From Methylobacterium sp. BTF04 (lineage in GTDB: Bacteria; Pseudomonadota; Alphaproteobacteria; Rhizobiales; Beijerinckiaceae), in assembly GCF_010692745.1 (NCBI RefSeq), contig NZ_JAAHTB010000005.1, forward strand, positions 113,704 through 177,703: DNA of 64,000 nucleotides. The letters run 5' to 3'. Of the stretch, positions 37,611 to 47,171 are shown piece after piece (position 1 is the stretch's first letter; each line of letters starts with the position of its first letter). The position numbers and the translations under genes are program-made. The notes below the pieces were generated by a model. That model was not told where the DNA came from. It made no database searches and saw nothing but the letters and a program-made list of their open reading frames with translations.

Positions 37611-37864
37611 TCGCCCGCAACAGCGCTGGGCACCCGGATCGGCGAGCGCGTCAGGCTGCGGATCGGCCGCAGCGGACGGCCGGACTTCTCGGCGATGACG
37701 CGGTCCTGCTCCTCGATCACCTGCCGGGCCGGCTCGTCACCGTCGAGACCGCCGAGGATCTCCATCGGGACGCGCCGGTTCGAGGCGCGGGACTCGTCCT
37801 CGTAGAGGACATCGAACAGGACGGAACCACGCTCCTGCGGTTTGGACTTCGTACGCTTGGCCAT
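37607..37864 (-). CDS. Hypothetical 85-aa basic protein
   Basis: This 85-residue protein starts MAKRTKSKPQERGSVLFDVL and contains EDESRASNRRVP and RQVIEEQDRVIAEKSGRP. It is hydrophilic with no recognised domain. The start is at the first ATG with a basic N-terminus; the upstream in-frame extension is less protein-like. The 3' end overlaps the phnA-like stop. Confidence 0.6.
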   Translation of the reverse strand: MAKRTKSKPQERGSVLFDVLYEDESRASNRRVPMEILGGLDGDEPARQVIEEQDRVIAEKSGRPLRPIRSLTRSPIRVPSAVAGD

Positions 37865-38161
37865 GGGACAACGATGCTCGGACGCTGGACGGACGGGAAT
37901 GACAAAAGCCAACGGCCACGCAACGCAGACCGAGGGCGCGCGTACATCCGGCGTCGCCCAGGGGCTGGCATCGTGGCCGTCTCCAGTCGAGCGACAGAAG
38001 TCGCGACCGGCTGAGGTCTAAATGGTGCGAGCGCGGCAGATTGGCAACCCGTGCCGTGGGATCCCGGCCTGCAGGCTCCGAACATCCCGGAATTCTGGCA
38101 CGATGCATGCGCCGTCGTGCCTGACGTCGACCCCTCGATCGCCAAACCCTCGGAAACCCGC

Positions 38162-39970
38162 ATGACCGACACGCTGCCGCTGACGCGCTTTTCCGTCGAA
38201 CCGCTCAGCGCGATGACACGGCGTCTGGCGGCGGTGGCATCCGGACGCGCCGAGCCCGACCTGGTGATCACCGGCGCACGCCTGATGTCGACCTATTCCG
38301 AACGCATCCTGCCCGATCGCGAGGTCTGGATCGCGGGCGGCCGCATCGCCGCCGTGTTCTCCGCCGGCACCTATACGGGCGCGGCGCAGCGCTACGACGC
38401 GAAGGGGGGCCTGCTGGCGCCGGGGCTCGTCGATCCGCACCTGCACATCGAGAGCAGCATGGTGACGGCCTGCGCCTATGCGGAGGCCGCGCTCCTCAAC
38501 GGCACCACCACCATCGTCTGCGACAGCCATGAGATCGGCAACGTCCTCGACGCCGAGGGCATCGCGTGGATGCTCGAGGACGCCCGCGAGGCGCCGCTCA
38601 ACATCTACCTCACGGTGCCGAGCACCGTGCCGGCGACCTCACCGGCTTTAGAGACAGCCGGCGGCGATCTCACGGCGGCCAAGATCGCGGCCCTGTTCGA
38701 TGCCTGGCCCGAGGCGATCGGGCTCGGCGAGAAGATGGATTTCGTCGCGGTCTGCGAGGGCGATCCACGGGCGCATGCGATCATCGCCGCCTCGCTGGAG
38801 CGCGGACGCCCGGTCTCCGGCCACATCTACGGGCGCGGCTTCGTCGCGCCCTATGCGGCCAGCGGCGTCACCGACACCCATGAGGCCATCGACCAGGACA
38901 TCGCCGACGACCTCCTCGAGGCGGGCGTGTGGATCTACCTGCGCGGCGGCCCGCCGACCACGCCCTGGCACAGCCTGCCCAAGGCCATCGGCACCGTGCT
39001 CAACTACGGCGCGTCGGCCAAGCGGGTCTGCGTCTGCACCGATGATCGCGATGCGCAGGATCTCCTCGCCTTCGGCCTCGACTGGGTGGTGCGCGAGGCC
39101 GTGCGCATGGGAATTCCTCCGGTCCAGGCCTGGGCGATGGGTTCGCTCCATCCGGCGACGCGCTACGGCCTCGACGGCGAGATCGGGGGGTTCGGCGGCG
39201 GGCGCCGGGCCGACCTCGTCCTGCTCAACGACGATCTCGTGCCGCAGGCGACCTGGTATGGCGGGAAGCTCGTGGTCGAGGATCGCCGGATCACGCCGCT
39301 CCTCGATGCGGCCCTGTCCCGGCCCTACCGCTACCCGGACGCCGCCTACGCCACGGTGCATCTGCCCGAGCCGTTGCCGGCGCTGATCCCCGACCTGCCG
39401 GCGGCGCCCTGCACGGTCAACGCGATCCGCACGACGCTGCCGGGCATCGAACTGGTCCACGAGCGTTTCGCGCTCACCCCGCAACCGGATTGGCCGACGA
39501 CGCTCGCTCAGAACGACCTCTGCTTCGTCACGGTGATCGAGCGCCATGGCCGGGCCGGGACCGCGGCCCACGGCCTGCTGCGCGCCTTCGGCTTGAAGCG
39601 CGGGGCGGTGGCGAGCAGCGTCGGCCACGATTCCCACAACATCATCGTCGCCGGCCTGAACGAGGCCGACATGCGCATCGCCCTCGACGCGGTGAGCGCC
39701 GTGCATGGCGGGGTCTGCGTGGTGGAAGACGGCGCGGTCGTCGCCATGGTGCCGCTGCCGGTGGCGGGGCTCCTATCGGACAAGCGCGTCACGGTGGTGG
39801 CCGAGGAAGTCCGCATCCTGAAACAGGCCTGGGAGCGGGCTGGCTGCACGATCCCCTATATGGGCTTCAACCTGATTCCGCTCTCGGTCATCCCGGAAAT
39901 CCGAATCACCGACAAGGGTTTGGTGCTGGTGCCGGGAATGCGGATCGTTCCGTTGTTCGAGGCAGCCTGA
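38162..39970 (+). CDS. ade: Adenine deaminase
   Basis: This 602-residue amidohydrolase converts adenine to hypoxanthine and ammonia in purine salvage. Metal ligands are in PHLHIESS (residues 92-99), with [11 protein letters not shown] and SGHIYGRGF further on, a late TDDRDAQDL and [11 protein letters not shown] in the C-terminal adenine-deaminase-specific domain. The length and domain order are typical of bacterial Ade. Confidence 0.93.
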   Translation: MTDTLPLTRFSVEPLSAMTRRLAAVASGRAEPDLVITGARLMSTYSERILPDREVWIAGGRIAAVFSAGTYTGAAQRYDAKGGLLAPGLVDPHLHIESSMVTACAYAEAALLNGTTTIVCDSHEIGNVLDAEGIAWMLEDAREAPLNIYLTVPSTVPATSPALETAGGDLTAAKIAALFDAWPEAIGLGEKMDFVAVCEGDPRAHAIIAASLERGRPVSGHIYGRGFVAPYAASGVTDTHEAIDQDIADDLLEAGVWIYLRGGPPTTPWHSLPKAIGTVLNYGASAKRVCVCTDDRDAQDLLAFGLDWVVREAVRMGIPPVQAWAMGSLHPATRYGLDGEIGGFGGGRRADLVLLNDDLVPQATWYGGKLVVEDRRITPLLDAALSRPYRYPDAAYATVHLPEPLPALIPDLPAAPCTVNAIRTTLPGIELVHERFALTPQPDWPTTLAQNDLCFVTVIERHGRAGTAAHGLLRAFGLKRGAVASSVGHDSHNIIVAGLNEADMRIALDAVSAVHGGVCVVEDGAVVAMVPLPVAGLLSDKRVTVVAEEVRILKQAWERAGCTIPYMGFNLIPLSVIPEIRITDKGLVLVPGMRIVPLFEAA

Positions 39971-40018
39971 GCCTTCGTTCGAGCCAGTCCGAGCCTTGGA
40001 AAAATAACAGCTGGGGCC

Positions 40019-40043
40019 GGAACCTAGGCCGTATCGCGTCGTT
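40019..40043 (+). promoter_or_regulatory. EcfG-type promoter upstream of a noncoding stretch
   Basis: GGAAC (40019-40023), a 16-base spacer and CGTT (40040-40043) match the consensus exactly, 48 bases after the ade stop. Confidence 0.65.
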
Positions 40044-40049
40044 GTTCAG

Positions 40050-40182
40050 ACAGGTCTCAACAGCCTTCGACAGTCCCAAGGTTTCAAGTTTCTCGTCCTT
40101 CCGACCATCTCCAGCTTTCTTCGATCCCCCCGACCCCTTACAGCCAGCCTGCCGGAAAACGGCACGCGGGCTGTTTCTTTTT
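40050..40182 (+). ncRNA. Candidate general-stress small RNA
   Basis: The interval begins at the predicted start of an exact EcfG-type promoter and ends at a strong terminator: ACAGCC/GGCTGT outer stem, TGCCG/CGGCA inner stem, GAAAA loop, then TTTCTTTTT. It contains no ATG start and is C/T-rich. The length, about 130 nt, fits a bacterial small RNA. Alternatively it is a leader with a conditional terminator for the 61-aa gene at 40262. Confidence 0.45.
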
Positions 40183-40261
40183 GATGCATAGTCGTGTTGA
40201 CAGGCATCACCGCGTCGCCAGTGATGGCCGACGGATCACGGCCGGCTACCGGAGTTGCCAG

Positions 40262-40447
40262 ATGCGTAACCTTCTCACTCTCCTCATCGTCGGCGCCGTC
40301 GGGTTCGTGCTGGTGGGCATGTATGTCGCGCCGTCCCAGCCGGAATTGCGCGGCTGGTATCTCCGCAATGCCTGCGAGCATCTCGACAAGGTCTCGCCGC
40401 AGATCTGCGCACCGATGCGTCAGGCCGAAGTCACCCGGCCGATCTGA
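40262..40447 (+). CDS. Small membrane-anchored protein (61 aa)
   Basis: This 61-residue protein has an N-terminal membrane segment (LLTLLIVGAVGFVLVGMYVA) and a periplasmic tail with two cysteines (NACEHL and QICAPM) that could form a disulfide. The family is not recognised. It is followed 5 bases later by another membrane protein gene, probably in one transcript. The N-terminal extension to 40181 is unlikely because it runs through the terminator. Confidence 0.65.
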   Translation: MRNLLTLLIVGAVGFVLVGMYVAPSQPELRGWYLRNACEHLDKVSPQICAPMRQAEVTRPI

Positions 40448-40452
40448 CCGCC

Positions 40453-40722
40453 TTGGCCGGTGTCGTCGACTGGTTCTTCCGCAACCGGAACACGGGCGCG
40501 ATCACGATCGGCCAGTGGCCGAACGCGCTGCTCATCCTGTTCAGCGCCTGTGCCGCAGCCGAATGGCTGTTCGCGCCGACGGGCCGGACGGGCCAGATTC
40601 TCAGCGGTCTCGGCACGATCGCCCTCGCGGTCTGGGCCCTCGACGAAATCGCCCGCGGCGTGAACCCCTGGCGCCGCTGCCTCGGCGCGGCGGTGATCGC
40701 GTGGCTGGTCTGGAGCTGGTGA
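40453..40722 (+). CDS. Small membrane protein (89 aa)
   Basis: This 89-residue protein starts at TTG and has three likely membrane segments (ALLILFSACAAAEWLF, ILSGLGTIALAVWAL, CLGAAVIAWLVWSW) after a soluble start FRNRNTGAITIGQWPN. It is a recognisable small-membrane-protein layout but no function is assigned. It is coupled to the 61-aa gene by a 5-base gap. Confidence 0.65.
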   Translation: MAGVVDWFFRNRNTGAITIGQWPNALLILFSACAAAEWLFAPTGRTGQILSGLGTIALAVWALDEIARGVNPWRRCLGAAVIAWLVWSW

Positions 40723-40829
40723 CCGGGCCCGCCCGACCCGACGCACAGACCTGCTTGCGGACCGGGACAGGTCGCCTATCATCACCGCTCGGACCTTCGG
40801 GCACCATCGCGCGGCGAGAGGCGGAATAG

Positions 40830-40928
40830 ATGACCTTCTTCATCGGGATAGCCGGACCCTGGCTCGTGGTCGCGGTGCTCGACCTGCTGGCGCTCAACCG
40901 GATGCGGGAGTTGTCGGACGCTCCCTGA
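40830..40928 (+). CDS. Possible 32-aa membrane microprotein
   Basis: This short ATG frame encodes a single hydrophobic helix (FFIGIAGPWLVVAVLDLLAL) with a polar RMRELSD tail. The ribosome binding site is weak (GGCGGAA). It is supported only by composition. Confidence 0.3.
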   Translation: MTFFIGIAGPWLVVAVLDLLALNRMRELSDAP

Positions 40929-41116
40929 GCGCAGGCTGACGCGAGCGCCCGGAGCGCCTCGCCAAAGACGGTCAACGAGAATTGCGGGCTCGTTGGTGCG
41001 GCGCTGGCAGGCGTTGCCCCGACGCCATGGGGTGTCTAATTCGGCTATCAGCGCGGCTCTCCGGGCGAGGGCGCGCCCCGGCCGAGAGCCTTCGAGCGGA
41101 TGCGATTTTTCACGCC

Positions 41117-42253
41117 ATGAGTTCAAAGGTCATGAGTTCAGACCCCGTCATCGCCTCACCGCAGGATGGGCGTCGCGCCGTGCGCGCCTGGCTCTACCTG
41201 CTCGCCGTTCTGGTGGTGGCGATGGTGGCGGTGGGGGGGGCCACGCGGCTCACGGGCTCGGGTTTGTCGATTACCGAATGGCGACCGGTCACCGGTGCGA
41301 TCCCGCCGCTCTCGGGCGCCGATTGGGCGGCCGAATTCGAGAAGTATCGCGACACGCCGCAATATCGAATCCTCAACCAGGGAATGGGCCTGGCCGACTT
41401 CCAGGTGATCTATGCCTGGGAATGGGGCCATCGCCTGCTCGGGCGGATCGTCGGCCTCGTGTTCTTCCTGCCCCTGCTGTGGTTCTGGTGGCGCGGGATG
41501 CTGAGCCGCCGTCTCGGCCTCGGTCTCCTCGGCCTCGGCGTGCTCGGCGGCCTCCAGGGCGCCATCGGCTGGGTCATGGTGGCCTCGGGCCTGCAGCCGG
41601 GCATGACGGCGGTGGCGCCTCTGAAGCTGGCGCTGCACCTGACCACCGCGAGCCTGATCCTCGCCGGCCTCGTCTGGCTCGCGGCGGGATTGCGCCCGTC
41701 AGCGCCCCCGCTCGTGCCGATGCGTCTGCGCCGAACCGCCCAGGTTCTGATGGGCCTCGTCGTGGCGCAGATCTTCCTCGGTGGCCTGGTGGCCGGGTCC
41801 AAGGCGGGTCTCGTCTACAACACATGGCCGACTATGAACGGACATGTCGTTCCGCCGTTGTCCGAGCTGTTCTTCGTGAATCCCTGGATCGAGAACTTCA
41901 TCGACAACCATGCCTTGGTGCAGTTCAACCATCGTCTGACAGCCTATCTTCTCCTCGGCGTGGCGCTGATCCATGCGTTCGATGCCCGCCGGGTCGCGGC
42001 GGGTAGTGCCGTCGCACGCCGGGCCACCGGCATCGCCGGATTGAGTCTCGCGCAAGCCGCCCTCGGGGTGACGACTCTGCTGCTGGCGGTCCCGCTCTGG
42101 GCCGGCCTCGCGCATCAGGTCTTCGCCATGGCGGTGCTGATGATGGCCACCGTCCATGCCCGGCTGAGCCGGAGCGTGAAGGCCGTCCCGATGCGACCGG
42201 CAACCGGTGCGGCCTTCGGTTTCGAGGCCCTGGCGGGTCGCAGCGCGGCCTAA
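41117..42253 (+). CDS. ctaA: Heme A synthase (COX15/CtaA)
   Basis: This 378-residue membrane monooxygenase converts heme O to heme A for cytochrome aa3 oxidase. Eight membrane segments are visible with the conserved heme-ligand histidines in WEWGHRLLGR, LALHLTTASL, FNHRLTAYLL and LAHQVFAMA. GGATRLTGSGLSITEW near the first helix is diagnostic. The start is ATG 41117, with a second ATG five codons on. Confidence 0.94.
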   Translation: MSSKVMSSDPVIASPQDGRRAVRAWLYLLAVLVVAMVAVGGATRLTGSGLSITEWRPVTGAIPPLSGADWAAEFEKYRDTPQYRILNQGMGLADFQVIYAWEWGHRLLGRIVGLVFFLPLLWFWWRGMLSRRLGLGLLGLGVLGGLQGAIGWVMVASGLQPGMTAVAPLKLALHLTTASLILAGLVWLAAGLRPSAPPLVPMRLRRTAQVLMGLVVAQIFLGGLVAGSKAGLVYNTWPTMNGHVVPPLSELFFVNPWIENFIDNHALVQFNHRLTAYLLLGVALIHAFDARRVAAGSAVARRATGIAGLSLAQAALGVTTLLLAVPLWAGLAHQVFAMAVLMMATVHARLSRSVKAVPMRPATGAAFGFEALAGRSAA

Positions 42254-42463
42254 TCCGCCCCTTCCACCGTGTCGTGAGGCAGCGCACCTCGCAGGTGGTG
42301 CGCCGCGATTCGGCCCGATCAACGATCGTGCGCGCTGTTATCTTGCACTGCAACGAACCGATCGCCGTCAGCGGCGTTTCACGTCTTCGCACGGCACGAA
42401 TGGTCCGCGCATCGATGGGACGATGATCGGCCCGTTATGGGGCTCCAACCAGGACAAGGCTGA

Positions 42464-42637
42464 ATGCAGCACGCGAAACCCAAGGACGAGACAATTCCGA
42501 GCAGCGCGGAGCAGGCTCCCGTGCGCCGCGGACGCGACCGCCGGACCCGGCGTATCGTGTTTGGCCTGACCGGACTCCTCGGGGCGGTGTGGGCACTCGT
42601 CATCGCAAGCCGATTCCCGGGCATTCTTCCGGGTTGA
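42464..42637 (+). CDS. Small membrane protein (57 aa)
   Basis: This ATG frame encodes a hydrophilic basic N-terminus (RRGRDRRTRR) followed by one membrane helix (IVFGLTGLLGAVWALVIA) and SRFPGILPG. The positive-inside pattern is consistent with a real inner-membrane protein. It lies between ctaA and the hemolysin III gene; no family is recognised. Confidence 0.5.
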   Translation: MQHAKPKDETIPSSAEQAPVRRGRDRRTRRIVFGLTGLLGAVWALVIASRFPGILPG

Positions 42638-42776
42638 GCGTCGCTGGTTCGAAACGTGCTTCCGGGGACCGGCGCCGTGTGTTCGGCAGTCGGTCTCGCG
42701 CACGGTTGTGTGGAGGCCCCTGACAGCTTCCTGTGGACGATCGTAACTCGGTAGTTTTCGCCGGGAACGCTTTGCG

Positions 42777-43511
42777 ATGTCCAAGCGTAGCTTTCGCAGG
42801 ACGACTTGGAGTGACGAGCTGGAGTCAGCGATGTTGTTGGCAGAGGACGGGCGCCCCGCGGGCTTGACCTGGCACTACACGCGTCGCGAAATGGTTGCGG
42901 ATGGCGTTGTGCACTTCCTCGGCGTCGCCTTCGGGTTGGCGGGCGCCATCGCCATCGTGATGCAGGCCGCGATGTCCCCCCTCGCACTGGCCGAGCGGGC
43001 TTCGGTGGTGGTGTATGCCGCCGCCCTGGTTTCGATGCTGGGCGTGTCCGCCACCTACAACATGTGGCCGGTGGGACGGCGCAAGTGGTTGCTCCGCCGC
43101 GCCGACCACGCGCTGATCTATCTGATGATCGCCGGAACCTACACGCCCCTCGTCGCCCTGGTCGGCAACGGTACGACCGCCTGGGCCCTTCTCGCAGCGG
43201 TCTGGCTGATGGCCGGGATCGGCATCGCGCTGAAGCTCCTCCTGCCGGGCCGGTTCGATCGGGCCGCCATCGGCCTCTACCTACTTCTCGGCTGGAGCGG
43301 CGTCATCGCCTACGGGTCGGTGATCGCCCGGCTGCCGTCGAACGCGTTGTGGCTGCTGGCGATCGGCGGCCTGCTGTATTCCTTCGGGGTGGTCTTCCAC
43401 GTCTGGCGGTCGTTGCCGTACCAGAACGCGATCTGGCACGCCTTCGTGCTCGCCGCCACCGCCTGCCATTACGGGACGGTGCTGATCTGCGTCCTCGGCG
43501 CAGGGGCGTAG
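42777..43511 (+). CDS. Hemolysin III family (YqfA/PAQR-like) membrane protein
   Basis: This 244-residue seven-helix protein of the HlyIII/PAQR superfamily has conserved residues in DGVVHFLGVAFGL, SATYNMWP, RRADHALIYLMIAGTYTP (metal-ligand His/Asp) and NAIWHAFVLAATACHY. PAQR-like proteins are thought to be lipid hydrolases or receptors; the physiological role in bacteria is unclear. Confidence 0.9.
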   Translation: MSKRSFRRTTWSDELESAMLLAEDGRPAGLTWHYTRREMVADGVVHFLGVAFGLAGAIAIVMQAAMSPLALAERASVVVYAAALVSMLGVSATYNMWPVGRRKWLLRRADHALIYLMIAGTYTPLVALVGNGTTAWALLAAVWLMAGIGIALKLLLPGRFDRAAIGLYLLLGWSGVIAYGSVIARLPSNALWLLAIGGLLYSFGVVFHVWRSLPYQNAIWHAFVLAATACHYGTVLICVLGAGA

Positions 43512-43536
43512 AGAGCCCCGATCCACCCGGGGCCCG

Positions 43537-44445
43537 TTACTTCTCGGTACAGAGACCGCGGTCGGACAGATCGCGGTGGTAGCGCGGATCGCAATCGGTG
43601 GAGAGGAACGACGCCCATTCGGCGGTGGTGCCGTAGAACGCGTTGCGGTCGACATCGCCGCGCACGCCCGGCACCCGACCGGTCGAGGTGAACTGCCACA
43701 GCATCCACTTGCGCTTGGCATAGCGCTGCTCCGGCTCCGCCGCCGTCGAGCGAACCCAATGCGGGTAATCCGGCAGTTCGTCCTCGAGCACGTCCTTATG
43801 GAACGTGATGTCGGTGTAGATGATCGGCCGCTTGCCGGTATAGCGCTCCATCTCGTCGAGCATGTACTGGATCATGCTCAGCGCCTGCGCCTTGGGAAGC
43901 TTCTTCGGGCAAAGCTGGGAATGGCCGTTCCACTCCACGTCGAGCACCGGGGGCAGGGCGGTGGGATCGTTGGGCACGTTCTTCTTGAACCAGTCCATCT
44001 GGTCCTTGGCGGAGCGGCACCAGAACACGAAGTGGTAGGCCCCGCGCGGCACACCGGCCTGAGCGGCGCCATCCCAATTGGCGCGGAAGCGCTCGTCGAC
44101 GTGGTCGCCACCCTCGGTGGCCTTGATGAACACGAACTGGGTGCCGGCGCCGCGGACCGAGGCCCAATCGACCGGGCCCTGCCATTTCGAGATATCGATG
44201 CCCTGGATCGGGTGCTGCTTGGCCCGCGCGACGCCGGGATGGGGCTTGGCGTCGCCGTTAGTCGGGTAGAAGGTCGGGTCGCCGGCGCAGGCGGCCAGGC
44301 TCGCGAGCAATCCGGCAGCGACGGCGCGCCGGGTCCAGCGCAGGGCGGCCCGGGAGACCGTGGCCGTGCGGAGACGCGTCGGGGCGGTCCCATTCCTCAG
44401 TGACATCGATGCCCGACCCATCATCACGTTACGCCGTACGCTCAT
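43537..44445 (-). CDS. Glycoside hydrolase family 25 lysozyme-like lipoprotein
   Basis: This 302-residue muramidase has a long basic N-terminus, then a hydrophobic segment ending in a lipobox-like LAAC, so it is probably envelope-anchored. The GH25 barrel spans about 85-290: GIDISKWQGPVDWASV, FIKATEGGDHVD, and PPVLDVEWNG with the catalytic Asp/Glu pair. It would cleave peptidoglycan glycan strands. Alternative internal starts (MSLRNG) are possible. Confidence 0.88.
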   Translation of the reverse strand: MSVRRNVMMGRASMSLRNGTAPTRLRTATVSRAALRWTRRAVAAGLLASLAACAGDPTFYPTNGDAKPHPGVARAKQHPIQGIDISKWQGPVDWASVRGAGTQFVFIKATEGGDHVDERFRANWDGAAQAGVPRGAYHFVFWCRSAKDQMDWFKKNVPNDPTALPPVLDVEWNGHSQLCPKKLPKAQALSMIQYMLDEMERYTGKRPIIYTDITFHKDVLEDELPDYPHWVRSTAAEPEQRYAKRKWMLWQFTSTGRVPGVRGDVDRNAFYGTTAEWASFLSTDCDPRYHRDLSDRGLCTEK

Positions 44446-44611
44446 GGCTAAAGGGATGCCCGTGCGCGGTTAACAGACCTTTGACGGCAATGCGGCGGAA
44501 TTCCGGAAGTCGTTGCGGGCAAGACACATAGATCCGGCTATCCCCATTGGCAGCGCCGCGACGGCGACGATAAGTACCGTCTGCCATTCAGCGTTTTCTC
44601 CCTGAGGTCCG

Positions 44612-45055
44612 ATGTCGAAGACCTTGTTCACCATCGGCTACGAAGGCCTCGATTCGGAGCGGTTCCTGGCCGCGATCGCGGGTGCCGGCGTCGCGACCCT
44701 CGCGGATGTGCGGGCGGTGGCGAATTCGCGCAAGCGCGGCTTTTCCAAGGGCGCGCTCAAGGCCGGGCTGGAAGAAGCCGGCATCGTCTATGAACACGCC
44801 CGCACTCTCGGCACCCCGAAATCCGGGCGCGAAGCGGCGCGGGCCGATGATGCCGCGCTGATGCGCCGGATCTATTGCGAGGAGGTGCTCGACACCGCCG
44901 ATGGCGGTCTTGCCCTCGACGCCCTGTGCGCGCTCGCCACCCAGGCGCCGACCTGCCTGTTGTGCTTCGAACGCGAGCCGGCGCGCTGCCACCGCAGGGT
45001 CCTGGCCGAACGCCTGGAAGCCCGCGGCTTCGTCACCGTCGACCTCTTCGGCTGA
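44612..45055 (+). CDS. DUF488 family protein
   Basis: This 147-residue DUF488 protein has TIGYEGLDSERFLA at the start, LADVRAVANSRKRGFSKGAL in the core and the Cys/His segment CLLCFEREPARCHRRVLAERL near the C-terminus, all family hallmarks. The biochemical role is unknown. It is a single gene. Confidence 0.88.
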   Translation: MSKTLFTIGYEGLDSERFLAAIAGAGVATLADVRAVANSRKRGFSKGALKAGLEEAGIVYEHARTLGTPKSGREAARADDAALMRRIYCEEVLDTADGGLALDALCALATQAPTCLLCFEREPARCHRRVLAERLEARGFVTVDLFG

Positions 45056-45260
45056 TCGCGACGACGACCGGAGCGAGGTGGGTTCAGCTTTCCGATGCCT
45101 CACGAACGTGCGGGCGAACAAGCGCGGTCGGATCGAAGCCATCGGGCGTGAGCCAGGACGGACGAAATCGCCGCGAGGTTGGTATCGTTCCTCATATTGA
45201 CAATCTAGAGTTAGTCCGAGTTCACTTGCCCGACGTGAATTTTCTCATCGAGACCTCGGG

Positions 45261-45995
45261 ATGACACGCAAATCCCTCGACCAGACGCTCGGCTTCCTGC
45301 GTTCTCTCGACCGCACGGCCAGTGCCGACGACGTTGCCCGGCTCCTCGTCTCGGAACTGTCCGATCTCGGCGTGGCGCACGTGATGGCGGGCACCGTCCC
45401 GACACGCGGCACCCCGTCACGCCAGCAGAACGGCCACGTCCTCCTCAACACCTTTCCCAGCGACTGGGGGCGCCGCTATCTGGCACGGGGCTACGCCTTC
45501 AAGGACCCGACGGTCCGGCGCCTGTGCACCAACACCACGCCGTTCGCCTGGAGCGAAGTGCGCGATTCCTATCCCGACGATCCCGTGGCGCGCCGCGTCA
45601 TGGACGAGGCCGCCGATTTCCAGTTGCGCGACGGCATCACCATTCCGCTGATGACGCTCGATGGCCAGATCGCCGGCTTCAGCGTTTCGGGCGAGCGCCT
45701 GGTCATCGACCCGGCGGACCGGGCGATGCTGCACCTCATCGCCACCTACGCCTTCGGCCACCTGCTGCTCATGCGCGGACAGGGCGCCAGCGCCGTGGCG
45801 GCCAACCTCGCTCCGCGGGAGCGCGAAGCCCTGCAATGGGCGGCGGAGGGTAAGACCGATTGGGAGATCGGCACGGTGATGGGCATCTCGACCCATGGCG
45901 TCGATTTCCACCTGCGCTCGGCCCGCTCGAAACTCGGCAGCGCCAACCGCACCCAGGCGGTGGCGGTGGCGTTGCGGCGCGGGCTGATCATCTGA
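45261..45995 (+). CDS. LuxR-type quorum-sensing regulator
   Basis: This 244-residue regulator has an N-terminal autoinducer-binding domain (about 10-165) and a C-terminal LuxR HTH (about 178-240; LAPREREALQWAAEGKTDWE, then GISTHGVDFHLRSARSKL). It lies 98 bases upstream of the AHL synthase gene in the same direction, with a lux box between them. The cognate signal is presumably the product of that synthase. Confidence 0.92.
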   Translation: MTRKSLDQTLGFLRSLDRTASADDVARLLVSELSDLGVAHVMAGTVPTRGTPSRQQNGHVLLNTFPSDWGRRYLARGYAFKDPTVRRLCTNTTPFAWSEVRDSYPDDPVARRVMDEAADFQLRDGITIPLMTLDGQIAGFSVSGERLVIDPADRAMLHLIATYAFGHLLLMRGQGASAVAANLAPREREALQWAAEGKTDWEIGTVMGISTHGVDFHLRSARSKLGSANRTQAVAVALRRGLII

Positions 45996-46023
45996 GGCGC
46001 GGCGCTTCCGGCCGGACGAGACC

Positions 46024-46039
46024 CTACGGATTCCCGTAG
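46024..46039. promoter_or_regulatory. lux box upstream of the AHL synthase gene
   Basis: A perfect inverted repeat CTACGG-ATTC-CCGTAG lies 55 bases before the synthase start, the usual location for a LuxR activator site that gives positive feedback. Confidence 0.65.
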
Positions 46040-46093
46040 TACGCCGCAAAAATCGAACATGTCAAGACTATCTCCACAATCGGAGAGCTCGAC

Positions 46094-46717
46094 ATGATCC
46101 ATATCGTTACTCCAGCGAACGAACACAACTATCGCGAAGAAATGGAGCAGGTCTGGCGCCTGCGTCATGACGTGTTCGTCGTCGAAAAAGGCTGGACCGA
46201 CTTGACACGTCCGGATGGCCGCGAGATCGATCAATTCGATACGCCGCACGCCATCCACTTTCTAGCAATCGAGGAGGAGCGTGTCGTTGGCTATAGCCGG
46301 CTCCTGCCGACCACCCGGCCGCATCTCCTGTCCGATGTGATGCCCCAACTCTGCGAAGGCGAGCGCCCGAGCGGCTACGACACCTGGGAGTGGACCCGGC
46401 AGGCGGTGGCGCGGTCGCACCGGGCCCGTGGCAAGGCCGTGAACCCGGTCTCGCTCGCGCTTCTCAGCGGCATCGTCGAATGGGGCATGGGCAACGGCGT
46501 CCGCCAACTCGTGCTGCAGATGCCGACGCTCTACCTGCTCCACGTGGTGCAGCTGCATTTCCGCGCCCGCCCGCTCGGGCTCCCGCACACCATCAGCGGC
46601 GAGGACATCATCGCCGCCACCGCCGAGTTCGACGAGCGGACGCTGGCCCGCCTCCGCACCGTGCGGGGCGACGGCGCATCGGTCCTGGCGCCGACCTACT
46701 CCTACCTTGCCGCGTGA
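46094..46717 (+). CDS. Acyl-homoserine-lactone synthase (LuxI type)
   Basis: This 207-residue autoinducer synthase makes an N-acyl-homoserine lactone from SAM and acyl-ACP. Conserved elements include VWRLRHDVFVVEKGW (Arg/Phe/Trp), DQFDTPHAIHFLA, GYSRLLPTTRPHLLSD, and the TWEWTRQAV motif with the catalytic Glu region. Genus relatives produce long-chain AHLs (for example MlaI), but the chain here is not inferred. Confidence 0.94.
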   Translation: MIHIVTPANEHNYREEMEQVWRLRHDVFVVEKGWTDLTRPDGREIDQFDTPHAIHFLAIEEERVVGYSRLLPTTRPHLLSDVMPQLCEGERPSGYDTWEWTRQAVARSHRARGKAVNPVSLALLSGIVEWGMGNGVRQLVLQMPTLYLLHVVQLHFRARPLGLPHTISGEDIIAATAEFDERTLARLRTVRGDGASVLAPTYSYLAA

Positions 46718-46727
46718 GCGCCTGCGC

Positions 46728-46949
46728 ATGACCCGGAAAGACACCACCATGCTCGCCATCTGCCTGCCCGACGACGACCCGCTGGACGCTCTGGCCAAAC
46801 ACTGCATCGTCGCGCGCGACCTTGTCGACGAAGCCGGAACGACGGTCATGCGGCGTCTGGTCGATCTGCTGCTGTTCGAGATCGGCGTCGCCATAGCCGA
46901 GCGCGACCAGCCGGAGCATCACCCCGGTTTTTCGCGCTTGGCATCGTGA
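46728..46949 (+). CDS. Small hypothetical protein downstream of luxI
   Basis: This 73-residue protein (MTRKDTTMLAICLP start) is mostly helical and mildly hydrophobic (RRLVDLLLFEIGVAIAER), with no recognised domain. It begins 10 bases after the synthase stop, so it is in the quorum-sensing transcript. ATG 46728 is preferred because the upstream start lies inside the synthase. Confidence 0.65.
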   Translation: MTRKDTTMLAICLPDDDPLDALAKHCIVARDLVDEAGTTVMRRLVDLLLFEIGVAIAERDQPEHHPGFSRLAS

Positions 46950-47171
46950 GACGGGCTCCGGGTGATGATCCCGGCGGACACAGGCGGATCAGGTCCCCTC
47001 CCGTTCGGGTGAGGGTCGGGGTGAGGGAAGTGGGCAATCCGAAATGGTCGCCCACGTCACCCTGTCGTTCTCCTTGCGGGAGAAGGCACCCGCGCTCGCG
47101 AGAGACCGAGGCGATCAAGCGAAGACGGTGTGAGGCGGTTGTCGCGGCGGAGCCGTATGGCGCCTGCCCGA

